Below, piece by piece: positions 35,739 to 48,444 of a DNA stretch of 64,000 bases (position 1 is its first letter; each line of letters opens with the position of its first letter). A program made the translations under genes and the position numbers. The notes beneath the pieces were generated by a model that did not search any database, had not been told where the DNA came from, and saw only the letters and a program-made list of their open reading frames with translations. This stretch comes from Chlorops oryzae. Lineage: Eukaryota > Arthropoda > Insecta > Diptera > Chloropidae. The DNA lies in assembly GCA_020466095.1 (NCBI GenBank), contig CM035807.1, positions 23,883,881 through 23,947,880 of the forward strand, in the 5' to 3' direction.

Positions 35739-35849
35739 ACATTAAACCCGAAAATGCTTTTTAACACTTCAAGAATCATCGGAAGCACTGCTGGCATTGT
35801 TGGCGGTTGTTTAGTCCAGTTTTTTGCCGCCCATCTCGTCAGAGTTTGA
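35739..35849 (+). other. candidate terminal exon with 31-codon ORF
   Basis: A very strong acceptor (about 20 T, then GTTGTCCTCTTTCAG ending 35738) precedes a frame open from the junction to TGA at 35847. An internal ATG at 35754 (GAAAATG) gives MLFNTSRIIG, a hydrophobic GIVGGCLVQFFAA stretch and HLVRV. No homologue comes to mind. The strand is opposite to the receptor. It could be chance next to a poly-T tract. Confidence 0.2.
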
Positions 35850-36837
35850 GTGAAACGGCAGCAAAAATAGGCAAAAGCCTACATTTCGTGGAAAAAAAGA
35901 AAAAAAAGTCATTTGGAATATTGGACCAATTGGGGCAAGAAGGCGTCCCAGCTTCAACAAGAATAAGAAAGAATAATCAAAAATAAAAAGTCAAGTATGA
36001 CATGAAAGAAAAAGTGGGCGTTCTGTGACTTTGTGGGGCGAAAATATCTCCCATGTTCCATTTCGGACAATTAATTCCTAAAGAACGAGATTGAGGAAAT
36101 GATGCGAAACGAAATGAAATGATGAGAAATCATGACTTGAAGTTACTCCGAATCTAGTCAGTCGATATGATGTGGGCGATAGAGCCACAGTTCACAGTTT
36201 GACAGAAGCGAAATGCCCTTTAAGTCTCTAAGTCTCTCAGCATGTGGCCAGCCTGTGGCTAAGCACTTTGGGATTTCATCCACAAGAAAGCCTAATAAGA
36301 ATTTTAAATTACTTCTCTGGGATTTTCTTTTATTCATTTTATGCTCTCTTTCGTTTAATTCACACGAATAATTCGCATAAAATACCATTTAAGCATTTTA
36401 CTTTCGTAAATTGCATAGCATTGTGTATACACAATCGAAAATCGTCTTAGAACATTTAAATGTTATGCGAGCTCAGGGAATTTCACACCTGACACTGTTC
36501 ATATCAACTAGGAATTGTGCTTGAGAAAAAATTGAGCATTGAAACAATAATTTAAAATACTGTAGGAAAAGCCCATGGGGAATGAGTCTGGCGACTATGT
36601 ACTCAAATTGTTTATTTGCATTCAATTTTTAAATTGAAATTTCTTTCGATTGTCTATTTTCCTAGTAACAACTGATTGATCTCTGCAAGAAAAAGAGGGA
36701 AAAAAACCTTCAAAATGTTTACAATTCCTGGAATAAATCGAAATTTTGAACAATTTTGTCGAGTCCTATGAAAGAATCTTATAAAAATAGATCGAAAATC
36801 GCAGAGTAAACAAAAAATTCTTCTAGTGGAAGCCCAT

Positions 36838-37705
36838 TAAAGAGAATTAGTAGTTTTTTTAACAAGCCGCATTCGGGTATTCGAAAAAATTATGCAAATA
36901 AATAGATGAATAAAAATTTATAAAGAAATAATTTTAATAAAAAAATTAATTTCAGGGCTGCTGAAAGGAAAGTCTTGCCCGTAATAAAGCACCCTCTTCA
37001 CCTCTTTTATCGTATATCTTCGAACCTGGTTCTATAATAGGACAAAAGATTTCATTTTCATTCATCTTCAAATTGTTTAAGCATTGCTGTAAGAGTCTTA
37101 TCCGAAACGGATTCCAAATCTGGACTTGAAGTCCATCTCGAATGGACTTTTGGGTTAGTTTAGGCTCAGAAATGGGCTCAATTGTGCCATAAGCTCTGAA
37201 CTTCGAATGCAATTTGTGTTGACATGTCTTCTTTTCAATGAGGTGATAAAAATTAGATTTTTCTATTAATTTAAAAAAATATCTTTCATTTCAACCTTAA
37301 TAGTCCGTGATTTTAAAATGTTCAACTATGAACGTTTAAATTTAAATCCATTTTTGAAAATAAATTAAAAATCATGTCACATTATACTTGAAATATACAC
37401 ACCTATTATGATCTGTCGAACTTAATGATAGAGACATCGAAAAAGTTCTATCTTCTGACAAAAATTTTAAATTTTGCAACATTGACCTATGAAGCCAATG
37501 AAAAGATTTTAGCGACGAAAGAACTATTTTCGATTCTTTATCAGTAGTCGACAATCATAATAGGGGTGATAGTTGATTCAAAAGGAACATTTTTATTTTT
37601 TCCAACAAGAAAAATTGTTAAATTAAATATAATCCTTGTTGAAGCCGTTTTGTATGTTTTCCCTTTTGATTTAACCAGTTTTCTGCTTGAATTTTTTCTC
37701 TGTGC
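36838..37705. mobile_element. CACTGAG family, copy 2 (with insertion)
   Basis: The right half aligns with copy 1: CTTCAAATTGTTTAAGCATT corresponds to 5230-5250, and the CCTTGTTGAAGCCGTTTTGT block and the TTTTTTCTCTGTG end correspond to the 3' end of copy 1. An element at 37396-37570 interrupts it. The left half carries sequence (CTTGCCCGTAATAAAGCACC) shared with copy 3 but not clearly with copy 1. Confidence 0.65.
37396..37570. mobile_element. small inverted-repeat insertion inside copy 2
   Basis: CCTATTATGAT at 37402 pairs with ATCATAATAGG ending at 37564, and the flanking TGTCGA/TCGACA extends the arms. Copy 1 at about 5520 reads straight across (GAAATATGGTTGATTC), acting as the empty site. 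Confidence 0.65.
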
Positions 37706-38262
37706 ATAAAAGAGAATAGGTAGGTACCTACACAATCCGCATTCGGGTATCGAAAAAAATTATGCAAATAAATAGATGAATAAAATTTATAAAGAAATAA
37801 TAATAAATAATAAATAAATAATTCAGGGCTGCTGAAGGAAAGTCTTGCCCGTAAAAAGCACCCTCTTCACCTTTTTTATCTTTCTTCGAACCTGTTCTGA
37901 TTAGAACAAAAGATTTCAGTTTTCCTATCGTCATCTTCATAATTGTGGGATCATCAATGTATACTTAGTAGGTATTATCCGCAAAATTCAATATTTTCAT
38001 AGAGACTTGAATTCATTAATGGCTTATTGTTGTTGTCGGCTCAAAATTGGTAAAAAAAAAAAAAAAATAGTGCAAAAAGCTCTAAATCTTCGATCAGCAG
38101 GGCATTTGTGTCTGATGGCTGCTTTCTTGAGAATTCACATTAGGTGATAAAAAAAAAACAGACTTTTCTATCGAAAAAAAAAACCGGTTTCCACTTTCCT
38201 TAACCCTTAAAAGCCTGATTTTTAAAATGTTCCCAAAGCTATGAACGGTTTATTCACAATAG
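37706..38262. mobile_element. CACTGAG family, copy 3, adjacent and 3'-truncated
   Basis: Repeats the start of copy 2 about 868 bp later (AGAGAATAGG, CCGCATTCGGGTAT, GGGCTGCTGAAGGAAAGTC, then AGGTGATAAAA and TTTTTAAAATGTTC). It is diverged by many small indels. The order implies tandem duplication or two neighbouring insertions. Confidence 0.6.
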
Positions 38263-40454
38263 CCATTTAAACAAATAAATGTAAAAAACTCAATGAATAA
38301 CTGATATGATTATTTGGAAAAAAGGAATACTATCAACCCCTAATCTGCATACTGCAAAACCTTAACCATGTACCAACAGCAAGTGTGCATTTCATGTTAA
38401 AAGATTTTACGAAATTTGATACTTGACGCTTTTATGGTTTAAGCCAGAGGTGAGAGATTTGACGGAAAGAAGCTATTTTCTTTGACTAAATCGATATTTC
38501 CAAAAGCTCATCAAACAAACTACCTAAAATTCATCCTTCGATTAAATTAGTCCTTAAGTATTAAGACTTTAATCAGCATTAAATCACAAAAAAAATTTAA
38601 TTTTAATTAAAACATTTTTAACCGTTTTAAATCGAATTGAGTTCCCTTTTCGAAGACGAGTCGAAAACGAGTCAAATTTTTATTAAATAACAAAAAAGCA
38701 AAAAATAAAAAAAAATAGCAAAGTGACGCAAACAAAACCCCGATCCAAATACCGAAATGAGTAAAAAATAAAGCCATTGACTAAACCAATTGTAGCTGTA
38801 ATGAATGGCCGTTCCATTTACATTTGTAATTCGGTTATGTGTGTCGGGCGAATGTTTTTGGCGAAATCAAAACGGAAGCAGCTCGATTGTTTTGACTGCA
38901 ACCGAAACGGAGTGAAATTTATGGCCGTGATTTCTTGTTGATACCGAACATACAGTGACAAGCATAACAAGGTGCTCGTACAGTGGATAACAAAGCAACG
39001 TTATTCCATTATAATCTAACAGAAATAAAAGAAAAATATATTAAAAGAGAATATGGGCACAAAAACACTGTGACACCCCAAACCAAAAAAGGAGACCGAA
39101 ATGCGAAAAAGCAACTTGACAACGATTCGCAGGCGTCTGTTTAGTGTTTTTGACTTGACTGTTTTTTTTTTTTAATCGCTAATAAAAACGAGCACACTTC
39201 ACACAGCCACACACACAAACACACCACACTCACACACACCAACAGTGGCATTCATACACACCCACAGCGGAGCATGCCCACAGGGTGGGTTCGGTTGAGC
39301 TGGACTAGCGAAAATCAAGTCGATGACAACTCTCAGACACGCTCGTACAAAATACAACAATTCGTAAATATGACGACATATCTGGGCCACATCCGGACCG
39401 AAAAGAACAGCGTAAACAATATTTTTTAAAGAGAATAACTTTGGCAGAAATAAAAAACAAAAAAAGAATTCGTTAGCGCATAATCGTCACACTTTTTGAG
39501 GACCTTCTTTGGCTCTTGTGATTCAATTTTCTGTTTCGGATTCAGGAATTTTTTTTTTCTTTTAATTCTAAATATTTTCGTCACTTCATTACAGTTAATC
39601 TTCATGATGATGATGAAGATGATGATGATGGCGATGACGACGACGACGACGGATGATGATGAGAGAGAGAGGAAATTGGAAAATATGAAAAATCCACAAT
39701 CTTTGTGTGCATAAAAAAAGCGAACAACTTTGAAATAAAATGAAACTTTCCAATTCTCGACGAAGAGCTTCAGTTTTTACTGCGGAAATTAAAAAAGCGT
39801 GTAAATTTTCTATTTTAATGGCATTCTGCTTTCTTTTGATGTTTCGCTGTTGTCTCGGTTTCGCATAATTTCATTGAGATCGCGCGAAAGTTTTTCCATT
39901 TAATGTGCAGAGGTGTAAAATGCGCGGCAAATTAATAGAGCCGAACAATGGATGCGAGTGGGTTAAGCGTTTAATTCGAAATTACTTTACGCTTTACGAT
40001 TGCTTAAGTGAGCAGCCAAGGAATTAACGGACTATTGCACTTCAATGGCCGCTTGACTTTGAGTTGAGACGAACATTTCTGAGGATTATCTTCAATTGCT
40101 TTTATTAAGTTTCTTCTCTATCTACTCGAAGTATGAAGGATAAAAGAATGGGGAAACGATTCAAAGCGGTTTGCCTTTCGACATTGTTTTTGTTCACGGA
40201 AATGAAAGTAATCGAAATAGGTCAGTTGCAGAGAAGTGATCAATTGCAGAGGAACGCTATTCATTTTGTAAAGGATAAGGAGCTTCAAGTAGGAGCATAT
40301 CCAGGTATTGCCATTGAGTGCCTTATAATTTCCTTTTTGAGTGAAAAACGAAATCGAATAAGGGCTTAAGAAAGTTGAATGCCATCCTTCGTTTTTGATA
40401 GTGATATTGATTGGTGATAAGTAGTGTATTTTCTATATTGAGACTTTTTTAAAC

Positions 40455-40848
40455 TTGAGGACTGGGAACGGATTTAAGAAGTTCTACGGTGCTTTTTCGT
40501 CCATTTCGCAGAGTCGGCATGTCGATTCGTAAGCGAAGCCTATCTCTTTTAAATAAAATTTCAATCTATGAATATCCTTTTGACATGTATTTGGCCAGAC
40601 GATTTGATTCAAAGTGCTTAAAAGCCTTTTTCTTCGGAGGAGTACTGAGCATTGTGATTTTCTGATGAAGTGCCTTTGAGCTCCTTGTTTAGCGATGCAA
40701 TCAGCTTTTTCGTTCCATTCGTACCCTTCATGGCCTAGAGCCCACCACAACCTGACATTGTTGCGGCTGTTTCTGAGCTTGTTCAGAAGATCTATGTAGC
40801 TTTCTACTATTATTGATTTTACATATACAGATTTTAAAGCTTTACCTT
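40455..40848 (-). pseudogene. non-LTR retrotransposon RNase H tail, relic
   Basis: The minus frame reads ALKSVYVKSIIVESYIDLL, then NVRLWWALGHEGYEWNEKAD and IAKQGAQ. This is the last RNase H block of I/R1/Jockey-type elements (usual WVPGHxGxxGNExAD; here the Pro is changed to Leu). After DIHRLKFYLKEIGFAYESTC comes CRLCEMDEKAP, the Cys-rich tail, then a stop at 40484; similar codons follow the stop. The frame has a stop just upstream of the domain, so only a fragment of about 120 codons remains. Dead copy. Confidence 0.8.
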
Positions 40849-43800
40849 TTCATTTATCCTTAAATCCTTTTCCCATTAACAGACAAATAATCTTCACATC
40901 CTAAAAAAAATATTAATGTATGCACTCACTTGCAATCCAACTCAAAGCAAATAACTATAGTGAATAACGAATCTAAAAAAAAAAAAAAAACCTTTTAATA
41001 TTGAATGGAAAAGCAAAAAACTTTTAGCTTTAATTTTTTTCCAATAATTATTTTCCGAAATTGATCAATAAATTACAAACGGAATTGATATTTCAGAAGG
41101 ACTTTCCCCTATAAAAGGCCATAAATTAAAAGGGCAATATTTTATGTCTAAACAATAGCAGCAAAAATAAAATAAAACAAAAAAAAAAATGTTATTAAAA
41201 ATTTACAGCAGGAATGAATTTTTCCATCCCAAATGTCCTGCGAAGCTTGGCTAACAGAAAACATATTTTCTTTTATTTTGCCAGTTCCCCAAAAAGGTAA
41301 CCAAATCTGAGAGAAACTCCTCGCCAAACAAATAAACCGCTTAACAAGCAAATAAACAAATAAAATAAAGAAACCGTAAGATTTCAAGTGCACACAAGAG
41401 GCCACACTCGGAAGGACCCAGCTGAGATCCTTCTTGACATTCGCAAAAGGAAAGAGTGCGACGGAGAGAGTAAGAGCGAGCGAGAGAAAGAGAGGGACAA
41501 ACGTCGGTCCAGAGCAAAATAGAATAAATATAGATGCATGTAATAATAAATCAGGTGTTCGTGCTCATAATGTACATGGGACGCCAAACAGAGGGGACAT
41601 AAAAAAATGCGAGTTAAAAAAAAATGAGGGAAAAAATTGAGAAAAAAATTGAAAAAAAAGGCCCAGAATTTGATGGAAAAAGGAAAACTTTGAGCAAACG
41701 TTAAAAAGCGGTAATCTTCTCATTTACCTTTTCCTCTTTTTTTTTTCTTTTTTGGGCCCCCCTTCCTTTCGTTGACCGTTGTTTAGCGAGCAAAGAAGCC
41801 TAATTGTGCATAGACCGTCGGCTGGGTCGTCACTGGGTGTATTTGGGTCGGTCGGTGGGTCGGTCGGTCGGTTGGTCGTTCTGTTGGCGAAATTGCTTAT
41901 GTTAACAATCAAACTTGCCAGCAGCATTGATGAGACCCAAGCGTGCACTCAACGTGAACGGAAAAGGAAATGAAGTTAGCTCGCAAAATGTGAAAAGGGT
42001 ACTTGAACAATTACTTTGAACCCTTTCCATTGGTTGCTTGCCATTCGCAAATGGCAGAAACAATAAAACACTCAATTGTGAACTGTTTTTTTTATATTTA
42101 TTTTTAAGTTTTCTTCGTTAAACGAGTCAAAACTCACTGCGAGCGACAAAAAGTTTTAATTTTTTACCTTTTTTTCAAACTTTTTTAAAAATTTTTTTTT
42201 TATTACTTTTGGAACGGTCGAATAGGGAACCTACAAGTAACAAGGTCAGCAACACACAACAAGGCCAAAAAGTTCTGGCTTCCGCCGTTGAATGTGCTCC
42301 GTCGTCGCTCCAATTTGAAGGGAAGCAAGAAAAAAAAAATTTTTTTTAGCAACAAAAATCAGAAAACAATTTAAAGAGCTGCAGACACTTTCCTCGAACT
42401 CCAAGGGACTGGTTGACTGGCTTACTGGCTGACTGACTGACTGGCTGTCTGCCTGAATGGCTGACACAATTACCCATTTTATTTGGGACTTGTTTTGTAT
42501 TTAATGAAATGTATTATTGCCATTCTTGGCTCCTTGATGCTCGCTGCTCGCTGCTCGCAGGCTCGTTGGCCACTGCAGCGTACATTCCTTTGGCCTGCAC
42601 ACACCAAAGTTGGAAATGGAAAACTTCGAACATAAAAACTGTTTCGCAAGGATTTTCTCCATTTTTTGTTTTTTTTTTCGCCTATCATATTTATGTCATT
42701 CGACAGTGAGCGTGTGTGTGTTTTGTGTGCACCATGGCCCACATCGCGTAACTGGAATGTTAAGTACATGAATACACATAGCGCATAGGCACATAGCTGA
42801 CATAGCTGTTACGACAATGACTTCCGGCAACATCCTTCCCTCTGGTACTAAGCGAGCACTGGCTTTTCGGTATCATAACTTGACTGGATGCACAGATAGA
42901 TACACAGATACACACAGCACACAACGCGAACATATCTTGTTGTGGAACTCACTGCGAAGCAACATCGAACAACAATACATTCATATAAATATAAATCTGT
43001 ATGTACCTATATGTATATGTCTATGTTTATTGCCCCCTTTGCGGACCCGTGCAGTAGGTCGTTTTTAAAAGCAATTATATGCGCCATTATGAAATCAAAA
43101 TTGAATTTAATTGTCGTAAAGACCTCCATTCAGCCTGCAGTCATGCAAGAATTTCGCTTGATACGCATCAAAGTGATTGGCATAAGCATTTCAAGGAACT
43201 CTCGCTCTCGCTCGCTCTCTCTCCCTTCTCTCATTGCCTATGTACCAAAGCATATTTATGATCTTCATTTCATTGAGAATTAGATTCAATTTGCTTTGAG
43301 GTGAATCTTAGCTCATCTCATTTTCCACTACCCATCTCAACCTTCAAACCCCCATTCGAATGGGGATGTACTTTTGCAAAGATGCTTTGAAAAATATTGA
43401 TTCCAGGACAAATGGAATCTGATACGATGAAGTTGAAAGGGTGAAATTTTAGAAGCTTTCAACTTTTCTGCGATCTCAATAATATCTTACATGAAAATAT
43501 CCTTAAATTCCATCGAATCCACATTGAAGTCCATTTTATTTCTAGCCATTATTTTCTTCAGCTTATATTTCCTAATAACTTAATTGATTAATAATTTAAA
43601 TTGACGTTGAGTCCGAGATGTCAGCTTATGTAAGATTCCTTCCATTGGATCTGAGTTAATTAAAAAGCATTTAACGAAGCACTCCCGAACTCAGTTTCAT
43701 GAGGTTTCATCGTCTCGTTGGTCGTCACATCGTCTCATCGTCACATCGTCACATCGTTCCCATGCCACCGAAAGCATTGAGCGAGAACTTGGCATGAATA

Positions 43801-45831
43801 TTAATCGATATTAATCAGCTTAGGGACTCATCAACGGAAATTGAACGCGCTTCTAATGAATCGAATTTTATTACCACAAACCTTGATGTCTGTTGTACAG
43901 ATTTCGAACAATGTTGCCAATAATGGAAGCGCACACACGCACAGGGAGAGAAAGCAAGCAAGCGAGCGAGCGACGTAATTGTTAACTCATTTATTCATTG
44001 AGTGCAAATTATTGACGTTTTCAGGACTTTGAGAAATAAACGCTAAAAAAAATTTCATAATTTAGTAAGTACCTCTTTTTCGTTCTTCTTTGTTGAGAGT
44101 TTTTTCTGCCTCGTAATTACGAGAATTTCATGAGATTTTTTATTTAAAAAAAATATTAAAAATTAAAGCCATTTGCGTTTGCGCGGCTTTAAGTTTATTT
44201 TGAAATAACACAATTTATATGCATAAATATTGATTTTCATGCAATCAAAATACATACATTCCGGAAGGAAAGGAAAAACAAGAGCTCAACGAGTTAAATT
44301 GAAAAATGAAATGATATTTTTCACCCTCCCACTCACACGCACTCGCCCCCCTCACACATACATACATACATATATCATTTATGTTATTCCATTATTACAG
44401 CGTCATGGATTTGAAGTAAAAATAAAATAAAAACGCAAGTAAATTTATGCTGAAAATATAAAAATGAAAATGAAAATGAAACCGAAAATAAAAATAAAGG
44501 AAGATAAAAATGCGAAGCCAAATGTCAAAGAGAAATATTTGAGCTTAGTGTGATGTGAGCGAAGTGAATGAAGTGTACCTACATACGTGAACGTACGGAT
44601 TGCTTCACGCAGCTTCCGGCATTCGACAAAGTTGAATATGTAAATTAAGTCTACAAGCACTGTGACTGTGGCACACACACACACACACACACGCGCGCGA
44701 AGAAACTGTCAGAGGCAAGTGCATGCTTTATACCTTAAGAGGCGTGCCCCTTTCCTGCGGCTTATTTATACAATTTACCGCGTAAGATTTACTTCGATAT
44801 GAGGTTAAGAGCGTCAGAAAGTGTTTACCCTTTGCTTAACCTTGCTGCCTATTTGTGCTTGAACACGAACGATGGGGACGAGGACGAGGACGAGAACGAT
44901 GACGAGGACTAGGACGTCGCGACGCATCGGTGAGGACAATGATGGTGACGATGGCGTTAGGTATTCCTCTTATATTGTATGAGAATTGTCCTACGAACAA
45001 TCGACGATAATAAAATCCTAGTAAATTCATGCGCATATTTACGCGTATTCGCTATCAACTGTTGTGCCTCTTGTTCTGCATCTTCTGCGTTTTCTTCGGT
45101 TTTGTTCTTCAATATTTCGTGTAATTTTTGTGCCTAAAAATGAACGTGCCTCATTTGGAGCGTGATAAAATGACGAAAACGCTAAATGAAACCAGTCTTG
45201 AATGCGAAATCGTTAAGTAAATTCCAAAACAGTCTTTGCTCGTCGCTTAAGTATGCACTAACTGCGAATCCTTTTTAAAGCAAAGCAAAGGGGAATGGAG
45301 TGGAGTGGAGTGGGGTAGAAGGCAATGAGATGAAAAGAAGAACGACATTTTCATATTAACGATTTTCATTGCAATGCTGAATAAAACAAATTTACGAAAA
45401 TCTCTCTTCGCATAAAGGTGACCATGCGAAATTTATTCGAAATTTTTAAGCACATAAAAAACAAAGATTTAGTTTTGTTTTCTCTACTATTTTAGTGTCG
45501 CTGTTTCGTTGTTAAAAGCTTTTCTGAATAAATTTACAACTTCACATAAAATCAGAGCCCTAAATTTGGTCACGTCAAACGAGCAGCGGTGTCTCTTAAA
45601 CACGAGAAAAAAAAATGAGCTTTTCCTTTAAGTACATACAACAGCGAAAGAAGCAATGCTTTTGGGGTATGTCTGTCTGTATGTATTGTTACAAAAGATT
45701 TTATCCTTCGCATCGTCGGCCCAACATCGTTTAATATGCAATAAAGTCGCGTTTTTAACGCGTTTTGTTGTTTTTTTTGACAGTTTTGAGTTTTTAAAGG
45801 TTTTATGGCAATCCGGTTCGCTTCGTTTCCC

Positions 45832-45857
45832 TTCCGTTCCGTTCCGTTCCGTTCCAT
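45832..45857. repeat. TTCCG pentamer array
   Basis: Five units of GTTCC, the same motif as the array at 25.3 kb. Confidence 0.9.
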
Positions 45858-48274
45858 TTTCAATTTCCCTTTTACTTGAGCGCTTGAGCTTTTCTGCTCC
45901 GTTGAAGCTGAATAAGTGCACGACGCCGCGCCGTTCGCTGGCTGGTCTTCTGAATGTGCACGCAGCATAGTTTTGAATTATCCTTGCTGCACTTTCTCCC
46001 AAGCAACATACGCTTTCTTGTATGCATTATAATAAATTACTTTGCAGTTACTCATAAGCATATGAGGCTGGCCTTTGAAACGGCACGGCGCACGCTTAAT
46101 TGTTGCCTCATTAAGACACAGTCTTTCGCCTGTTCAAAGGCAACAGAAAAACTGAAAAACGGTAAAAAAAATAAATAAAGACTCTTTGTGAGCTTTAATT
46201 GTTGCGACAGTCAAACGTTTTGGGACCTTGAAACTTTCATCCTTTTTTTTTAAGCATTTGTTAATCGTTTTCAATTTCAAATTTCTCTTCTTCTGGAAGT
46301 AAAGAAAATAAAGCACTTAAAAGTTTCACTTAAAAGCACTTCATTTGAAGTCAATTCCTTTTAAATGGAGCAACGAATTAAAACGAAACTCAAGGAAGCA
46401 TAACGAAACGAAACGAAACGTAGCTCCTCGCACTTTAAAGCCTTATGCGCGCCAAGCACTTCCGGGTGTCTTGTTGCACCATCAATTACTGCCTTCAACT
46501 ATCGTCTTAAAAGATGCCTTGCAACTTGTGTTTTGTGTTGTGCGAACATAAAAATCCCGCCCCGCTACGAGACAGAGTGTGGAGCTTCTGTTCAATCCTT
46601 CTCCGTTTCCGTTTGGCATTCGAGCAATAAAAATGAAACTAAAATTTTATGTTAAAGCTCTAAAAGGAGAAACCACGAATTTAACACAAATAAAACTGCA
46701 ACTCTGAATCAGTACAATAAATTCTTCGACAAGCATCTTACGCCTTGTAGCGGAGAGGAGACACCTACACCTGAATGTGCAGCCGAAGACGATGTCGAAG
46801 AAGAAACCGTGAAGTGAGATGAGGAAACATATGGACCACAGTTGAAGAGGACTCCTTTAAATTCACATATGCAACATAGTGTGAGATAGAGTGAGAGTTA
46901 TTTGTAGCCATAAAACATATATTTTCATGCACCAAGGTATCCATATAACTTACGCACACACACACACACACACAGCACCGGAAAGGATCACAAACGAAAT
47001 GAGAGTACGAAACCATTTTCAACTGTCATAAAAACCATAGTAAGTCGAAAGGAAGTACGAAACGAACTCTGTGTCTTAGGAAGCAAGCACATGTGTTCGA
47101 GCAAATTGAATAAAATATCCATCGAAATGAAATGTACAGAAAAATTACAAAAAAAAAACAAACAGTAGGAAAAAATAGAAAAAATAATAGCGTTAAAGGT
47201 ACGAAAAAAAATACCCATGGGAAAGAAGAACCTAGGTTTTTCTTCTCTTAATAACAAGGTCATGATGGAATATATTGCAACTTGAATTCCATTTTCATTT
47301 GCAGTCAGGCACGTTGCCACGTTTTTTTTTTATTTTTTTTTTTTTTTTTTTTTTTTTTGCGGTATTCGGAGGGTACTTGGAACGAGTGGCAACCGAGAAG
47401 AGCATAACTACGGTCTTCGTTTCCGTAATTGTGCGGATTCTTTTCGATAGTACGCTTCACTAGCGTTCTCGACTACGATTTTGTCGTTTTTCTTTTCGCT
47501 TTTTTGCCTCTATTTATGTCGGGTATTTTAGTTGTGTCAGGATCTTGTAACAGCTAGCTTCTATGGGTATGTTGTGGCAGTACTTCTACCTCTTGTTTTG
47601 TGGCTGGATGTCCTCTTCAGGAGCGCAAAAAAAAAATCAGAATTATAAATTTAGATTTAATGGACCTCGGGGATTAGTTACAGTGAAAAATGGGCGTGGT
47701 CTGTGCATCTCGGCGCTCATTGCTATCTTTTATGCGACTGAAAAGCTAGTAGGGCTATAAATTCAAAGTTAAATTTTGACAAATGAGGAAAAAATTTCCT
47801 TATGGCCAGTATTTTGGCGCCGATATTACTTTTATTCCTTAAGTCTTTTTGTCATTATAATGTCTTAGGCCATTTGCAACTGTTCGGTTAAAGTTTTTCG
47901 TTACGATATCCTCTGAAAATGTCAAAATTTTCATTAAAATTTTTTGTTTTTCGGAACGGAAAAAATTTAATCGGAACAGTAACAAACGGGCCTTAAACGT
48001 GTATTTACCTGAACGAAGTTGAAAGTATGAAAAATTTTAAATTTTTCCACTTTTTTGATCTTTTCACGTTTAAGGAAATAAAAAGGCCTTATGCCCATTT
48101 ATTCTGAAATTTTTTAATTTTTAGCAATCGAAAAAAAATTATTTTCTGAGTCAGCCATCATCAGGCATATCTAACACTTTCCTTGCCTCAAACTGAGAAA
48201 AATTCTTCAATCTGGCATCACTATCGAATACTAATTGCCACGCCCCCGAAAAATAACTTTTTGAAGCTTTAATT

Positions 48275-48444
48275 CATGTACGCTATTTACACGTTAAGAC
48301 ATTTCGATAATGAAACTAAATATTCGATGGCAAGGGAGGCAGGAGGAAGAGAGAAAAGCGCTCCCATACCACATCCCCGTGCGTCCTTAGCCCACAAAAA
48401 GTGTGTTTCATTATCGAAATGTCTTAACGTGTAAATGGCCTCAT
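48275..48444. mobile_element. 170-bp foldback element with 34-bp arms
   Basis: 48283-48316 and 48405-48438 are complementary with one mismatch (core TTTACACGTTAAGACATTTC). Weaker pairing extends outward to CATG at both ends. The 88-base loop is purine-rich and then C-rich. Confidence 0.75.

Larger units (their letters stand above)
29463..36837. other. AT-rich non-genic stretch
   Basis: A (TTTGA)4 run lies at 29685-29704 beside a palindrome around TTCCATGGAA near 29657. Homopolymers occur at 30203-30220, 30920-30938 and 35704-35723. A (TTTTG)n patch lies near 34858-34880. A possible recursive splice point and a small candidate exon are listed separately. No other gene recognised. Confidence 0.5.
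38263..48274. other. AT-rich non-genic stretch
   Basis: Apart from the RNase H relic I see no gene. It holds GAT/GAC repeats at 39604-39660, GGTC repeats at 41838-41877, CTGACTGG repeats at 42408-42465, a GACGAG minisatellite at 44876-44915, CA tracts at 44671-44693 and 46953-46972, and a 37-base T tract with one A at 47322-47358. Confidence 0.5.

Noticed and set aside
45570..46002. Two overlapping minus frames of 124-132 codons
   Set aside because: Low-complexity Lys/Asn/Arg-rich, overlapping in two frames and including the TTCCG array; no domain.
48001..48030. Minus-strand TTCGTTCAG|GTAAAT as another recursive splice site
   Set aside because: The donor half deviates at the important +5 position; too weak to list.
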